Shown here piece after piece: positions 7,806-16,842 of a stretch of DNA of 64,000 nucleotides. Numbering within the stretch: position 1 is the first letter of the stretch; each line of letters opens with the position of its first letter. This DNA is from CAVTWH01 sp963850915 (lineage in GTDB: Bacteria > Actinomycetota > Actinomycetes > Mycobacteriales > Micromonosporaceae). Under the pieces are notes generated by a model. The model worked only from the letters and a program-made list of their open reading frames with translations. It was not told where the DNA came from and ran no database searches. Location of the stretch: positions 682,001 to 746,000 of the forward strand of contig CAWKND010000004.1 of the NCBI GenBank assembly GCA_963850915.1, read 5' to 3'. Made by a program: the position numbers and the translations under genes.

Positions 7806-9530
7806 GTGCTGGAGAGCCTCGACGCCACCGCGGTACGCCGCTGGTGCACGGCCGGCTTGGCTGCCCTCCGCGAGCACCAGCGGGAGATCGACGAACTCAA
7901 CGTCTACCCCGTACCCGACGGCGACACCGGTACCAACCTCGTCCTCACCGTCTCCGCCGCCGAGCAGGCGCTGGCCGACGAGCCCGACGGCGACGAACCG
8001 GTCGATCCCGGCGAACTGACCCGGCTGGGTCGGGTACTGCGCTGCATGGCCCGGGGTGCGCTGCTCGGCGCCCGGGGCAACTCGGGGGTGATCCTGGCGC
8101 AGATCCTGAGCGGGCTCGCGGATGCGCTGGCCGTCACCCCGCAGGCGCGTGGCAGGGTGGTGGCCGGTGCGCTGGCCGAGGCGGCTGCCTCGGCATACAC
8201 GGTGGTCGCCGAGCCGGTGGAGGGCACCCTGCTCTCGGTGGCCCGGGGAGCGGCACAAGCCGCGGCGCGGGCCGACTCCGATGACCTGGCGGCCGTGGTG
8301 GCCGCCGCCGCCGACGGGGCCGCCCGGGCGCTCGCGCTGACCCCGACACAGCTGCCCGCGCTGGCCAGGGCCGGTGTTGTCGACGCCGGTGGCCGCGGGC
8401 TGGTACTGATCCTGGAGGCGCTGGTCGAGGTGGTGACCGGGGCCGCCGTGGCGACTGCCCCGCTGGCCGCGATGGCCGCCGACCCGAGCCTGCTGGCGAT
8501 CGTCCGGGAGACCGGAGCCGAGGGGTACGGCTACGAGGTCCAGTACCTCCTCGACGCCCCGCACTCCGCACTCGAGCCGCTGAAGGCCGCACTCGGCGCG
8601 CTCGGCGACTCGCTGGTGGTGGTCGACACGGGGTTGGCGTCGGACAGTTCCACTGGCAGGTCGACCTGGAACGTCCATGTGCACGTCAACGATGTCGGCG
8701 CGGCGATCGAGGCGGGGGTGGCGGCCGGCCGCCCGCACCGCATCTCGGTGACCCGCTTCGCAGACCAGGGCACCGGGACAGCCGCCGTCGAGCCCGGCCC
8801 GCCGAACCGGCCTGTGACAGACCCGGCCCCCGGCAACCCGGACCGCGTGTCGAGGGCGGGTCGGGTGCGGGTCGAGTCGCCGGGTCGGGCGGTGGTGGCG
8901 GTGGCCGACGGGGCCGGGCTCGCGGCGCTACTGGCGGGCGAGGGGGTACGGGCGGTGCCGGCGCGCCCCTCCACCCGGGAGCTGCTCGAGGCGGTTGCCG
9001 CGACCGGAGCCGACCAGGTCGTCCTGCTGCCCAACGATCCCGACGCACTCGCCGTGGTGAACGCGGCAGCGGCGCAGTTGCGGGAGAGCGGCGTACAGGT
9101 CGGGGTGGTACCGACGTGCTCGCCGGTACAGGGGTTGGCGGCGCTGGCGGTACGCGACGCGCTGCGGCGCTTCGAGGACGATGTGATCGCGATGGCCGAG
9201 GCGGCAGGCGCGTGCCGGTACGCCGAGATCTCGGTGGCCAGCCGGGCCGCCGCCACCGAGGCCGGTGCCTGCCGGGCCGGTGACGTGCTGGGCTTCTTCG
9301 ACGGCGAGATCCGGGTGATCGGCTCCGACGTGGGCGAGGTGGCCCGGCACCTGCTCGACCGGCTGCTCGGCGGCGGTGGCGAGCTGGTCACCGTACTGCT
9401 CGGCGCGCAGGCCCGGGCCGGCCTCGGTGACCTGCTCACCGGGCACCTGCGGGAGCGCTGGCCGGGCGTGGAGTCGCAGATACACGACGGTGGGCAGGCG
9501 CACCATCCACTGATCCTGGGGGTGGAGTGA
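7806..9530 (+). CDS. DAK2/DhaL-domain protein, FakA (YloV)-like
   Basis: 574-residue protein. An N-terminal DhaL nucleotide-binding domain carries LNVYPVPDGDTGTNLVLT (metal-binding aspartates) and ARGNSGVILAQILSG. A middle domain (EGYGYEVQYLLD, DTGLASDSSTGRSTWNVHVHVNDVGAAIEAG) and a C-terminal DegV-like/FakA_C region (QVVLLPNDPDAL, VVPTCSPVQGLAAL) follow. In firmicutes FakA phosphorylates fatty acids bound to FakB; whether the actinobacterial protein does this is inference. A flexible Pro/Gly/Arg linker is inserted around residues 320-360. The stop is 3 bases before the recG start. Confidence 0.88.
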   Translation: MLESLDATAVRRWCTAGLAALREHQREIDELNVYPVPDGDTGTNLVLTVSAAEQALADEPDGDEPVDPGELTRLGRVLRCMARGALLGARGNSGVILAQILSGLADALAVTPQARGRVVAGALAEAAASAYTVVAEPVEGTLLSVARGAAQAAARADSDDLAAVVAAAADGAARALALTPTQLPALARAGVVDAGGRGLVLILEALVEVVTGAAVATAPLAAMAADPSLLAIVRETGAEGYGYEVQYLLDAPHSALEPLKAALGALGDSLVVVDTGLASDSSTGRSTWNVHVHVNDVGAAIEAGVAAGRPHRISVTRFADQGTGTAAVEPGPPNRPVTDPAPGNPDRVSRAGRVRVESPGRAVVAVADGAGLAALLAGEGVRAVPARPSTRELLEAVAATGADQVVLLPNDPDALAVVNAAAAQLRESGVQVGVVPTCSPVQGLAALAVRDALRRFEDDVIAMAEAAGACRYAEISVASRAAATEAGACRAGDVLGFFDGEIRVIGSDVGEVARHLLDRLLGGGGELVTVLLGAQARAGLGDLLTGHLRERWPGVESQIHDGGQAHHPLILGVE

Positions 9531-9533
9531 GCG

Positions 9534-11735
9534 ATGACCGTCACGCTGGACAGCCCGCTGCGCGACGTGGTGGGCGCCAAGACCGCCAAGGCGCTCCTCG
9601 ACCACCTGGAGTTGGCGACCGTCGGTGACCTGCTCTACCACTTCCCGCGCCGGTACGACCAGCGTGGCGAGTACACCGACATCCGTACGCTGACCGTTGG
9701 CGAGCAGGCGACGGTACTGGCCCGGGTGATCAGCTCGCGTACCCGCCCGATGCGCCAGCGCTCCGGCCAGCTGCTGGAAGTGGTGGTCGGCGACGACTCC
9801 GGTGGCACCCTGACGCTGACCTTCTTCGGCCGGCAGGCGTGGCGTGCCGGGCACCTGCAGCCCGGACGGTGGGGACTCTTCGCCGGCAAGGTGGGCAAGT
9901 TCAACGCCACCCGCCAGCTGAACCAGCCCGACTACGTACTCCTCGACGAGGTGGAGGGCGGCGTGGACGGCGGGGAGGTACTCGCGTACGCCGGGGCGAT
10001 CATCCCGGTCTACCCGGCTGCCGCGGCGGTACCCACCTGGATTGTCGCCAACTGCGTACGGGTGGCGCTCGACATGCTGGAGCCGCCACCGGATCCGATG
10101 CCCTCGACGCTGCGCGCCGCGCGGCAGCTGGCCGACCTGCCCACCGCGCTGCGCCTCATCCACCGGCCGGACAGCTTCGAGGCGCTCGGGATGGCCCGTC
10201 GCCGGCTGAAGTGGGACGAGGCGTTCGCCGTTCAGGTGACCCTGGTGCAGCGCAAACTCCGGGCGCAGGACTGGCCGGCCAAGCCCCGGCCGCGGCGGGC
10301 CGGCGGGCTGCTCGACGAGTTCGACGCGAGCCTGCCCTACCAGCTCACCAACGGGCAGCGGGCGGTCGGCGAGCAGTTGGCGAGCGAGCTGGAGACGCCG
10401 CACCCGATGCACCGGCTGCTGCAGGGCGAGGTCGGCTCGGGCAAGACCCTGTGCGCGCTGCGGGCGATGCTCCAGGTGGTCGACGCGGGCGGACAGGCCG
10501 CGCTGCTGGCCCCGACGGAGGTACTCGCCGGGCAGCACCACCGCAGCCTGCTCGACCTGCTCGGCCCGCTGGCCCGCGCCGGGGAACTGGACTCGGCGCC
10601 GGAGGCGACCCGGGTGGCCCTGGTCACCGGAGCGCTCGGCGCGGCGGCCCGCCGGAAAACGCTCGCCGAGCTGGCCGACGGCAGTGCCGGTCTGGTGGTC
10701 GGTACCCACGCCCTGCTCTACGAGGGCGTCGACTTCGCCGACCTGGGGCTCGTGGTCATCGACGAGCAGCACCGCTTCGGCGTGGAGCAGCGCGACGCGC
10801 TGCGCGCCAAGGCCGCCCAGCCACCGCACACGCTGGTGATGACGGCCACCCCGATTCCCCGGACGGTGGCCATGACGGTCTACGGCGACCTGGAGATCTC
10901 CACGCTCACCGAGCTGCCGGCCGGTCGCTCGCCGATCGCCACCCACGTCGTACCCGCCGCCGAGCGCCCCGCCTACCTGGAGCGCGCCTGGCAGCGGGTA
11001 CGCGAGGAGGTGGCCAAGGGGCACCAGGCCTACGTGGTGTGCCCGCGCATCGGCGAGGCCGGTGCTGGTGAGGCCGGCGCCGACGAGGACAGCCCGGATG
11101 GCGGCGACGGGGAGGAGAAGCGGGCGCCCCTTGCCGTGCTGGAGATCGCCCCGCTGCTCGAGGCCGGCGACCTGGCCGGGCTGCGCCTCGGAGTCCTGCA
11201 CGGGCGGCTGGGTACCGACGAGAAGGACGCGGTGATGCGTACCTTCGCGGCCGGCGGGATCGACGTACTCGTCGCCACCACAGTGGTCGAGGTCGGCGTG
11301 AACGTACCCAACGCCACCGTCATGATCGTGCTGGACGCCGACCGGTTCGGCGTCTCCCAGCTGCATCAACTGCGCGGCCGGATCGGTCGGGGCAGCGCAC
11401 CCGGGCTCTGCCTGCTGGTCACGGACGCCCCGGCGGAGGCGCCCGCGCGGGCCCGGCTGGACGCTGTGGCCGCCACGCTGGACGGCTTCGAACTGGCCGA
11501 ACTCGACCTGGAGCAGCGCCGGGAGGGCGACGTACTGGGCGCCAACCAGTCCGGTCACCGCTCCACGCTGCGGCTGCTGTCGCTGCGGTCGGACCGGGAG
11601 CTGATCGGTGAGGCCCGGCTGGCCGCGATCGGCCTGCTGGAGCCGGACCCGGAGCTGTCCGGCTACCCGCTGCTGCGCGACTACGTCGCCGGCTTCGTCG
11701 ACGACGAGCGCGCCGAGTTCCTGGAGAAGGGATGA
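9534..11735 (+). CDS. recG: ATP-dependent DNA helicase RecG
   Basis: Branch-migrating superfamily 2 helicase that remodels stalled forks and recombination intermediates. 733 residues: an N-terminal wedge/OB domain (YHFPRRYDQRG...YTDIRTL), then helicase motifs: Walker A GEVGSGKTL, DEQH box in VVIDEQHRFGVEQR, TATPIPRT and motif VI QLRGRIGRG, ending with DFDL-type QRREGDVLG. An acidic, low-complexity insert (EAGAGEAGADEDSPDGGDGE) around residue 510 is an added loop. The stop overlaps the next gene's ATG (ATGA). Confidence 0.96.
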   Translation: MTVTLDSPLRDVVGAKTAKALLDHLELATVGDLLYHFPRRYDQRGEYTDIRTLTVGEQATVLARVISSRTRPMRQRSGQLLEVVVGDDSGGTLTLTFFGRQAWRAGHLQPGRWGLFAGKVGKFNATRQLNQPDYVLLDEVEGGVDGGEVLAYAGAIIPVYPAAAAVPTWIVANCVRVALDMLEPPPDPMPSTLRAARQLADLPTALRLIHRPDSFEALGMARRRLKWDEAFAVQVTLVQRKLRAQDWPAKPRPRRAGGLLDEFDASLPYQLTNGQRAVGEQLASELETPHPMHRLLQGEVGSGKTLCALRAMLQVVDAGGQAALLAPTEVLAGQHHRSLLDLLGPLARAGELDSAPEATRVALVTGALGAAARRKTLAELADGSAGLVVGTHALLYEGVDFADLGLVVIDEQHRFGVEQRDALRAKAAQPPHTLVMTATPIPRTVAMTVYGDLEISTLTELPAGRSPIATHVVPAAERPAYLERAWQRVREEVAKGHQAYVVCPRIGEAGAGEAGADEDSPDGGDGEEKRAPLAVLEIAPLLEAGDLAGLRLGVLHGRLGTDEKDAVMRTFAAGGIDVLVATTVVEVGVNVPNATVMIVLDADRFGVSQLHQLRGRIGRGSAPGLCLLVTDAPAEAPARARLDAVAATLDGFELAELDLEQRREGDVLGANQSGHRSTLRLLSLRSDRELIGEARLAAIGLLEPDPELSGYPLLRDYVAGFVDDERAEFLEKG

Positions 11736-12106
11736 TCTTCCACTTCTGCCCGGCCGACGCGTGGGCCGCAGCGCTGGCGGCCGGCGAGTACACCGCCGAC
11801 ACGCTGGCCACCGAGGGCTTCATCCACCTCTCCACCGCCGAGCAGGTACACATCCCGGCCAACGCCATCGCCCGGGGCCGGCGCGGCCTGGTCCTGCTCG
11901 AGGTCGACGAGGCACGGCTGCCGCAGCCGGCGCGCTACGAGGATGGCGGCGACGGCACGCTCTTTCCCCACCTGTACGCCCCGCTGCCGGTCGCGGCCGT
12001 GGTCGCGGTCCACGACTTCCCGCCCAACCCCGACGGCACCTTCACCCTCCCGGCCACGGTCGAGCGCGGTGGCGGTCGGGCGCCGGAGAGCGGGGCAGAG
12101 GCGTGA
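11732..12106 (+). CDS. DUF952 family protein
   Basis: 124-residue conserved protein of unknown biochemistry. Family hallmarks are the N-terminal IFHFCPADAWAAAL, then EGFIHLSTAEQV, VLLEVDE and FPHLYAPLPVAAVV. The fold is reported to resemble ADP-ribosyltransferases, so the HxS in FIHLST may matter; no function is claimed. Joined by ATGA and GTGA overlaps to recG and rsmD, so it belongs to a recG-DUF952-rsmD-coaD operon. Confidence 0.88.
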   Translation: MIFHFCPADAWAAALAAGEYTADTLATEGFIHLSTAEQVHIPANAIARGRRGLVLLEVDEARLPQPARYEDGGDGTLFPHLYAPLPVAAVVAVHDFPPNPDGTFTLPATVERGGGRAPESGAEA

Positions 12107-12756
12107 CCCGGATCGTCGCGGGCGAACTGGGTGGCCGGCGGATCACCGCGCCGCCGGGCCGGGACACCCGGCCGACCAGTGACCGGGTACGGGAGGCGCT
12201 CTTCTCCACCCTGGAGAGCCTGACCGACCTGGACGGCTGCCGCTTTGTCGACCTCTACGCCGGCTCGGGCGCGGTCGGGCTGGAGGCCGCGTCCCGGGGC
12301 GCGGCGACAGTGCTCCTGGTGGAGGCCGATCCGCGGGCCGCCAAGATCGCCCGGGACAACGTGACCGCGCTCGGGCTGGGCCGGATCGCTACCGTCAGCC
12401 CGTCGCGCGTCGCCGCGGTACTGCCCGGCGGACCGCCCGGGGGAGTGCCGTGCGACGTGGTGTTCCTCGACCCGCCGTACGCCGTCGACGAGGACGAGGT
12501 GGCCGCGGTACTGCGGGACCTGGTGGGCCACGCCTGGCTGGCCGGGGACGCGCTGGTCGTCGTGGAGCGGTCGAGCCGGAGCCCGGAACCGGGCTGGGTG
12601 CCGGGCGTCACGCTGGACCGCTCTCGCCGGTACGGGGAGACCACCCTCTGGTACGGTCGCGCCGCTGTCGGACACGGACCTGATCCACTCGGACCTGCGG
12701 TAACGCCCGTGAGCGAGACACTTTCGAGGAAGCTGCGCGAAGGAGAGGGCCTATGA
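12103..12756 (+). CDS. rsmD: 16S rRNA (guanine(966)-N(2))-methyltransferase RsmD
   Basis: SAM-dependent N2-methylation of a 16S rRNA guanine during 30S assembly. Motifs: TRPTSDRVREALFS, SAM-binding FVDLYAGSGAVGLEAASRGA and catalytic VVFLDPPY. 217 residues, about 30 longer than typical because a non-conserved C-terminal tail after ETTLWYGRA runs until TGA overlaps the coaD ATG. GTG start is coupled to DUF952 by a GTGA overlap. Confidence 0.94.
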   Translation: MTRIVAGELGGRRITAPPGRDTRPTSDRVREALFSTLESLTDLDGCRFVDLYAGSGAVGLEAASRGAATVLLVEADPRAAKIARDNVTALGLGRIATVSPSRVAAVLPGGPPGGVPCDVVFLDPPYAVDEDEVAAVLRDLVGHAWLAGDALVVVERSSRSPEPGWVPGVTLDRSRRYGETTLWYGRAAVGHGPDPLGPAVTPVSETLSRKLREGEGL

Positions 12757-13238
12757 GGCGTGCGGTCTGTCCCGGCTCGTTCGACCCGGTGACCAAGGGC
12801 CATCTCGACATCATCGACCGGACGTCCCGGCTCTACGACGAGGTCATCGTCGCGGTGCTGATCAACCAGTCGAAGAAGGGTCTCTTCAGTCACGAGGAGC
12901 GGATCGAGATGCTGCGCGAGGTCACCAAGGACTACGACAACGTACGCATCGCCGAGTTCCACGGCCTGCTGGTCGATTTCTGCCGGTCCCAGGGCGCCGC
13001 GGTCGTGGTCAAGGGCCTGCGCGCGGTCAGCGACTTCGACTACGAGTTGCAGATGGCGCAGATGAACGTCGGCCTCGCCGGGGTGGAGACGCTGTTCATG
13101 GCGACCAACCCGCTCTACTCGTTCCTCTCCTCCAGCCTCGTCAAGGACGTCGCCAAGTGGGGCGGCGACGTCACCCCGCACGTACCCGACGTGGTGGCGC
13201 GGCGGCTCATCGAGCGGCTTTCCCGCCCGGAGCAGTGA
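12753..13238 (+). CDS. coaD: Pantetheine-phosphate adenylyltransferase
   Basis: Penultimate step of coenzyme A synthesis: ATP + 4'-phosphopantetheine to dephospho-CoA. The 161-residue protein begins RRAVCPGSFDPVTKGHLDII, containing the nucleotidyltransferase T/HxGH motif, and has GLRAVSDFDYELQMAQMN and the ISSS-equivalent YSFLSSSLVKDVA. Last gene of the recG-rsmD-coaD group. Its 3' end, including the TGA, is duplicated in tandem. Confidence 0.96.
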   Translation: MRRAVCPGSFDPVTKGHLDIIDRTSRLYDEVIVAVLINQSKKGLFSHEERIEMLREVTKDYDNVRIAEFHGLLVDFCRSQGAAVVVKGLRAVSDFDYELQMAQMNVGLAGVETLFMATNPLYSFLSSSLVKDVAKWGGDVTPHVPDVVARRLIERLSRPEQ

Positions 13239-13263
13239 GCGGCCCGCCCGGAGCAGTGAGCGG
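13222..13263. repeat. Perfect 21-bp tandem duplication across the coaD stop codon
   Basis: Two identical 21-base units, each beginning CCCGCCCGG and containing AGCAGTGAG; the first carries the coaD TGA at 13236-13238. The copy after the stop is untranslated. Confidence 0.9.
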
Positions 13264-13485
13264 CCCGAGCCCGGGAGCGCGGGTACCAGCGGCGTCCGGT
13301 GGATCAACTACCGCGGCCCGGTACCGCTAGCGGGTGATCGGCTCCGCACTCGCACCCGTTCGGCCGATCCACCCGACCGGGCGCCGAGTGTCGCCACAGC
13401 GCATCATGGATGCGGACTCATGATGGGGGATGGCCAACCGTTTCCGAGGTGGAGCGGCGGCTGATTACGTGACAGGAGACCGAAG

Positions 13486-13983
13486 GTGGACCCGCTCGAT
13501 CGCATCGACGAGGTGATCGCGCTCGCGGAGAACGCGCGCTCGGTACCCATGTCGCGCAACGCCATGATCGACAGGGGTGAGCTGATCGGCCAGCTCGACC
13601 AGCTCCGCTCGGAGTTGCCCGGCGAGCTGCGCCGGGCCGGCGCGCTCCTGGAGGAGCGGGACAAGATCCTGGAGGCCGGCCGCAACGAGGCCGAGCGGAT
13701 CATCACCGAGGGCGAGGCGGAGCACGCCCGGCTGGTGTCGATCAACGAGATCACCGTCTCCTCCGAGCACGAGGCGGCCCGCATCGTCGGCGAGGCCCGG
13801 GCCGAGGCGCAGCGGCTGCGGGACGAGGTCGACGACTACGTGGACACCGCGCTGGCCAACTTCGAGCAGTTCCTGACCCGGTCACTCGCCTCGATCGAGC
13901 GCGGCCGGGACAAGATGCACGCGCTGCGTGAGATCGGCTCGTTCGTCCCCGACTCCGAAGGGCCGCTGCCCTTCTCCCGGTAG
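13486..13983 (+). CDS. DivIVA/SepIVA-like coiled-coil cell-division protein
   Basis: 165-residue protein with a long central coiled coil (about residues 30-140, heptads such as LIGQLDQLRSEL, EAERIITEGEAEHARL, EAARIVGEARAEAQRLRDEV). Position between coaD and the yceD-rpmF-rnc block, and length, match mycobacterial SepIVA, a septation factor of the DivIVA superfamily; the equivalence is inferred from synteny. GTG start with AGGAG 8 bases upstream. Its 3' end is tandemly repeated across the stop. Confidence 0.8.
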   Translation: MDPLDRIDEVIALAENARSVPMSRNAMIDRGELIGQLDQLRSELPGELRRAGALLEERDKILEAGRNEAERIITEGEAEHARLVSINEITVSSEHEAARIVGEARAEAQRLRDEVDDYVDTALANFEQFLTRSLASIERGRDKMHALREIGSFVPDSEGPLPFSR

Positions 13984-14042
13984 TGCTGCCCTTCTCCCGG
14001 TAGGCGCAGTTCTCCCGGTAGTGCTGCCCTTTCCCGCTGACG
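13965..14042. repeat. 20-bp tandem repeat across the sepIVA-like stop codon
   Basis: Units at 13965-13984 and 13985-14004 differ by one base (GCTGCCCTTCTCCCGGTAG core), followed by two degenerate units to ~14042. The first unit holds the real TAG; later copies keep a TAG or TGA at the same place. Confidence 0.85.
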
Positions 14043-14158
14043 GGTCACGGCGGGGCGGGTGATTCGACGGGGCGCTACGGGCTCGGGTATTCTTCTTCGA
14101 CGGCCTGTCCAGGGCCGGAGTCCGGCGATGTCGGACAAGCAACGATGCCAGATAAGCG

Positions 14159-14797
14159 ATGCCAGAAAATACGCACACTCAGCCGCTGAACTCCCGGGCG
14201 CCCATGGTCTTCGATACGAGGGACCTGCCACGCCGCCCGGGTGCTATGCGTACCCTGACGCGCACGATTCCGGCACCCGCTGACCTCGGCTTGGAGCTGA
14301 TCTCGGTACCCGAGGGTGCCGACCTGCTACTTGACCTGCGACTGGAGTCGGCGACGGAGGGCGTACTCGTCACCGTAACCGCCACCGCCCAGGTCGAGGG
14401 GGAGTGCGGGCGCTGCCTGCGCCCGGTCAGTGACAGCCTCGACGTCACGTTCCAGGAGCTGTACGCCTACCCGGACAGCACCACGGACGAGACGACCGAG
14501 GAGGACGAGATCGGCCGGCTACAGGGCGACCTGCTCGACCTGGAGCCGGCGCTGCGGGACGCGGTGGTGCTCGCACTGCCGATCACCCCGCTGTGCCGTG
14601 CCGAATGCCCAGGGCTCTGCCCCGGGTGCGGCGAGCCGTGGGACGATCTGCCGGCTGGCCACAGCCACCAGCAGGCCGACCCACGCTGGGCCGCGCTGAG
14701 CAAGCTGGCCGCACAGGACGACCTGGCAGTATCGAGCGATCGGGCAGCCCAGGACGATCTGGCAGCACAGCGCAACCTGACCACCACCGAGGAGTAA
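14159..14797 (+). CDS. YceD/DUF177 family protein
   Basis: 212-residue conserved protein always found upstream of rpmF and linked to 23S rRNA accumulation in other bacteria. Signatures: VEGECGRCLRPV and a cysteine cluster CRAECPGLCPGCG, suggesting metal binding. The C-terminus ends in a degenerate AAQDDLAVSSD-type duplication rich in Gln/Asp, not part of the family core. ATG chosen; a second internal Met at SRAPMVFDTR is a possible alternative start. Five bases separate it from rpmF. Confidence 0.85.
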   Translation: MPENTHTQPLNSRAPMVFDTRDLPRRPGAMRTLTRTIPAPADLGLELISVPEGADLLLDLRLESATEGVLVTVTATAQVEGECGRCLRPVSDSLDVTFQELYAYPDSTTDETTEEDEIGRLQGDLLDLEPALRDAVVLALPITPLCRAECPGLCPGCGEPWDDLPAGHSHQQADPRWAALSKLAAQDDLAVSSDRAAQDDLAAQRNLTTTEE

Positions 14798-14802
14798 GAC
14801 CA

Positions 14803-14976
14803 GTGGCCGTACCCAAGCGCAAGATGTCGCGCAGCAACACCCGGTCCCGCCGGGCGAACTGGAAAGCCACTGCCGTGGCCACGGTCGCCTGCCCGCAGTG
14901 CCGGTCCCCGAAGCTGCCCCACACGGCCTGCACGGTCTGCGGCACGTACAACGGCCGCCAGGTCATCGAGGTCTGA
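14803..14976 (+). CDS. rpmF: 50S ribosomal protein L32 (zinc-ribbon form)
   Basis: 57-residue protein: AVPKRKMSRSNTRSRRANWK followed by a zinc ribbon with CPQC and CTVC. GTG start five bases after the yceD stop. The yceD-rpmF-plsX order couples ribosome and membrane-lipid synthesis in many bacteria. Confidence 0.96.
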   Translation: MAVPKRKMSRSNTRSRRANWKATAVATVACPQCRSPKLPHTACTVCGTYNGRQVIEV

Positions 14977-14989
14977 CCTCGGTCAACGG

Positions 14990-16048
14990 GTGACGCGATC
15001 CGATCGGCCGGCAGCCGTACGGATCGCCGTCGACCTCCTCGGCGGGGACGATGCTCCCGCCGCCGTGGTTGACGGCGCTCTGCTCGCGCTCGGCTCAGAC
15101 CCCCGCCTCCACCTGCACCTCGTCGGTCCGGCCGACGTTGCTGCGCAGGTCTATTCGCGGTGCGCGCCGGCCGATCGGGACCGCCTCACCCAGCAGGCCG
15201 TCCGGCACCGGGTGGGCATGGCCGACGCGGTGATCCGGGCGATCAGACCCGACACCACGGTACGGGCCGGCGTGCACGCACTCACCACGGGCGATGCCGA
15301 CGCGCTGGTATCGGCGGGTGCCAGTGGTGCCACGGTGACCGCGGCCGTGGTCGGACTGGGGCGTACCCACGGGGTACGCCGGCCGGCCCTGGCTGCGCTG
15401 ATCCCGGCCAGGTCGGGGCCGCTGGTACTCCTCGACGTCGGTGCCTCGCCCGACCCGTCCGCCGGCCAACTCACCCAGCACGCCGCGCTCGGTGTCGGGT
15501 ACGCCCGGCGGCTGCTCGGCCTGACCACGGTACGCGTGGGCCTGCTCAACATCGGTGCCGAAGCGGGCAAGGGTGACCGGGCCCGGCGCGCCGCCGACAC
15601 CGCGCTGCGCTCCGCCACGCTGCCGGAGAACACCCGTTACATCGGCAACGTCGAGGGGCACGAGGTCCCGCTCGGTGGCCGGGCCGACGTGGTGGTGACC
15701 GACGGGTTTACCGGAAACGTTCTACTCAAAGCCATCGAAGGTGCGTACGCGCTGGCCGGCGGGGTGGCCGACGCGCACACTACGCCTCGGGCCGCGGTAC
15801 TCCTCGGAGTCGGTGGCACCGTGGTGGTCTGCCACGGCGCGGCCAGCGCCGCCGACATCGCCTCCGGAATCCACCTGGCAGCCCGGCTCGCCGGCGCTCC
15901 CAGCACCGTGCCGCCCGGCACGAGCCCGCCCAGCACCGTGCCGCCCGGCACGAGCCCGCCCAGCACCGTGCCGCCCGGCACGAGCCCGCCCGCGCCGCAC
16001 AGCACCGTGCCGGTACCACCCCTACCCACCGAGCCCTCGCCGAGGTGA
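14990..16048 (+). CDS. plsX: Phosphate acyltransferase PlsX
   Basis: Converts acyl-ACP to acyl-phosphate for phosphatidic acid synthesis. 352 residues with RIAVDLLGGDDAPAAVVDGAL, SAGASGATVTAAVV, LLDVGASPD and VVTDGFTGNVLLKAIEG. The core is normal, but the last ~50 residues are three perfect copies of a 10-residue PSTVPPGTSP unit plus a Pro/Ser tail absent from other family members I know. GTG start 13 bases after rpmF. Confidence 0.93.
   Translation: MTRSDRPAAVRIAVDLLGGDDAPAAVVDGALLALGSDPRLHLHLVGPADVAAQVYSRCAPADRDRLTQQAVRHRVGMADAVIRAIRPDTTVRAGVHALTTGDADALVSAGASGATVTAAVVGLGRTHGVRRPALAALIPARSGPLVLLDVGASPDPSAGQLTQHAALGVGYARRLLGLTTVRVGLLNIGAEAGKGDRARRAADTALRSATLPENTRYIGNVEGHEVPLGGRADVVVTDGFTGNVLLKAIEGAYALAGGVADAHTTPRAAVLLGVGGTVVVCHGAASAADIASGIHLAARLAGAPSTVPPGTSPPSTVPPGTSPPSTVPPGTSPPAPHSTVPVPPLPTEPSPR
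15901..15990 (+). repeat. Three perfect 30-bp repeats in the plsX 3' end
   Basis: Exact copies at 15901, 15931 and 15961, each encoding ten residues of a Pro/Thr/Ser/Gly tail. Perfect identity suggests recent expansion. Confidence 0.95.
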
Positions 16049-16052
16049 GCCG

Positions 16053-16841
16053 ATGACGTCACGTCCGTCTACCACGCTGCTGGAAGGCGCCTTCGGCGTG
16101 GGCGTGGACCCGCCGCTGCTGGAGCGCGCGCTGACCCACCGCTCGTACGCGTACGAGCACGGCGGCCTGCCCACCAACGAGCGGCTGGAGTTCCTCGGCG
16201 ACTCGGTACTCAGCGTGGTAATTACCACGGCCCTGTTCCAGAACCACCTCGATCTGCCCGAGGGTCAGCTGGCCAAGCTGCGGGCCAGCGTGGTGAACAT
16301 GCGCGCGCTGGCCGAGGTGGCCCGTGATCTGGGCCCGTACGGGCTCGGCCCGTACCTGCTGCTCGGCAAGGGCGAGGAGAGTACCGGCGGCCGGGACAAG
16401 GCGAGCATCCTCGCCGATACGTTGGAAGCACTGCTCGGGGCTATCTATCTGCAGCACGGCCTGGATACCGTCGCGGGCGTGATTCACAAGCTGTTCGATC
16501 CGTTGATGGCCGAGGCGGCCGGCCGGGGCGCCGCCCTCGACTGGAAGACCAGCCTGCAGGAGCTCACCGCGAGTCTCGGGCTGGGGGTACCGGAGTACCA
16601 CGTCGAGGAGGCCGGCCCCGACCACGCGAAGACCTTCACCGCGTGGGCGGTGGTGGCGGGAGCCCGCTACGGCGGGGTCGACGGGCGCAGCAAGAAGGAG
16701 GCCGAGCAGCGGGCCGCCGCGGCCGCCTGGCGGGAGCTGTCCGGACGGGGTACCGACCCCGACGTGGGCAGCCCCGAGGCGGGCGGGCCTGAGCTGGGCG
16801 GCCCTCAGCTGGGCGGCGGCGAGCTGGCGGCGGGTGCCTGA
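16053..16841 (+). CDS. rnc: Ribonuclease III
   Basis: Double-stranded RNA endonuclease for rRNA and mRNA processing. 262 residues: signature ERLEFLGDSVLSVV, second acidic site DTLEALLGAIYL, and a C-terminal dsRNA-binding domain (DWKTSLQELTASLGLGVPEY...SKKEAEQRAAAAAW). The tail after GRGTDPDVG is a Gly/Pro/Leu repeat without conservation. ATG four bases after the plsX stop. Stop precedes the next ATG by one base. Confidence 0.95.
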   Translation: MTSRPSTTLLEGAFGVGVDPPLLERALTHRSYAYEHGGLPTNERLEFLGDSVLSVVITTALFQNHLDLPEGQLAKLRASVVNMRALAEVARDLGPYGLGPYLLLGKGEESTGGRDKASILADTLEALLGAIYLQHGLDTVAGVIHKLFDPLMAEAAGRGAALDWKTSLQELTASLGLGVPEYHVEEAGPDHAKTFTAWAVVAGARYGGVDGRSKKEAEQRAAAAAWRELSGRGTDPDVGSPEAGGPELGGPQLGGGELAAGA

Positions 16842-16842
16842 G

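Noticed and set aside
8928..11558. A 2.6-kb open frame antisense to recG
   Set aside because: Shadow of GC-rich codon structure: it lies exactly opposite recG, which has all helicase motifs, and its translation is Gly/Arg/Gln-rich without domains.
13402..13425. CATCATG / CATGATG inverted repeat as an operator upstream of the sepIVA-like gene
   Set aside because: Only 7 bp with a 10-base gap and no promoter placed next to it; too weak to list.
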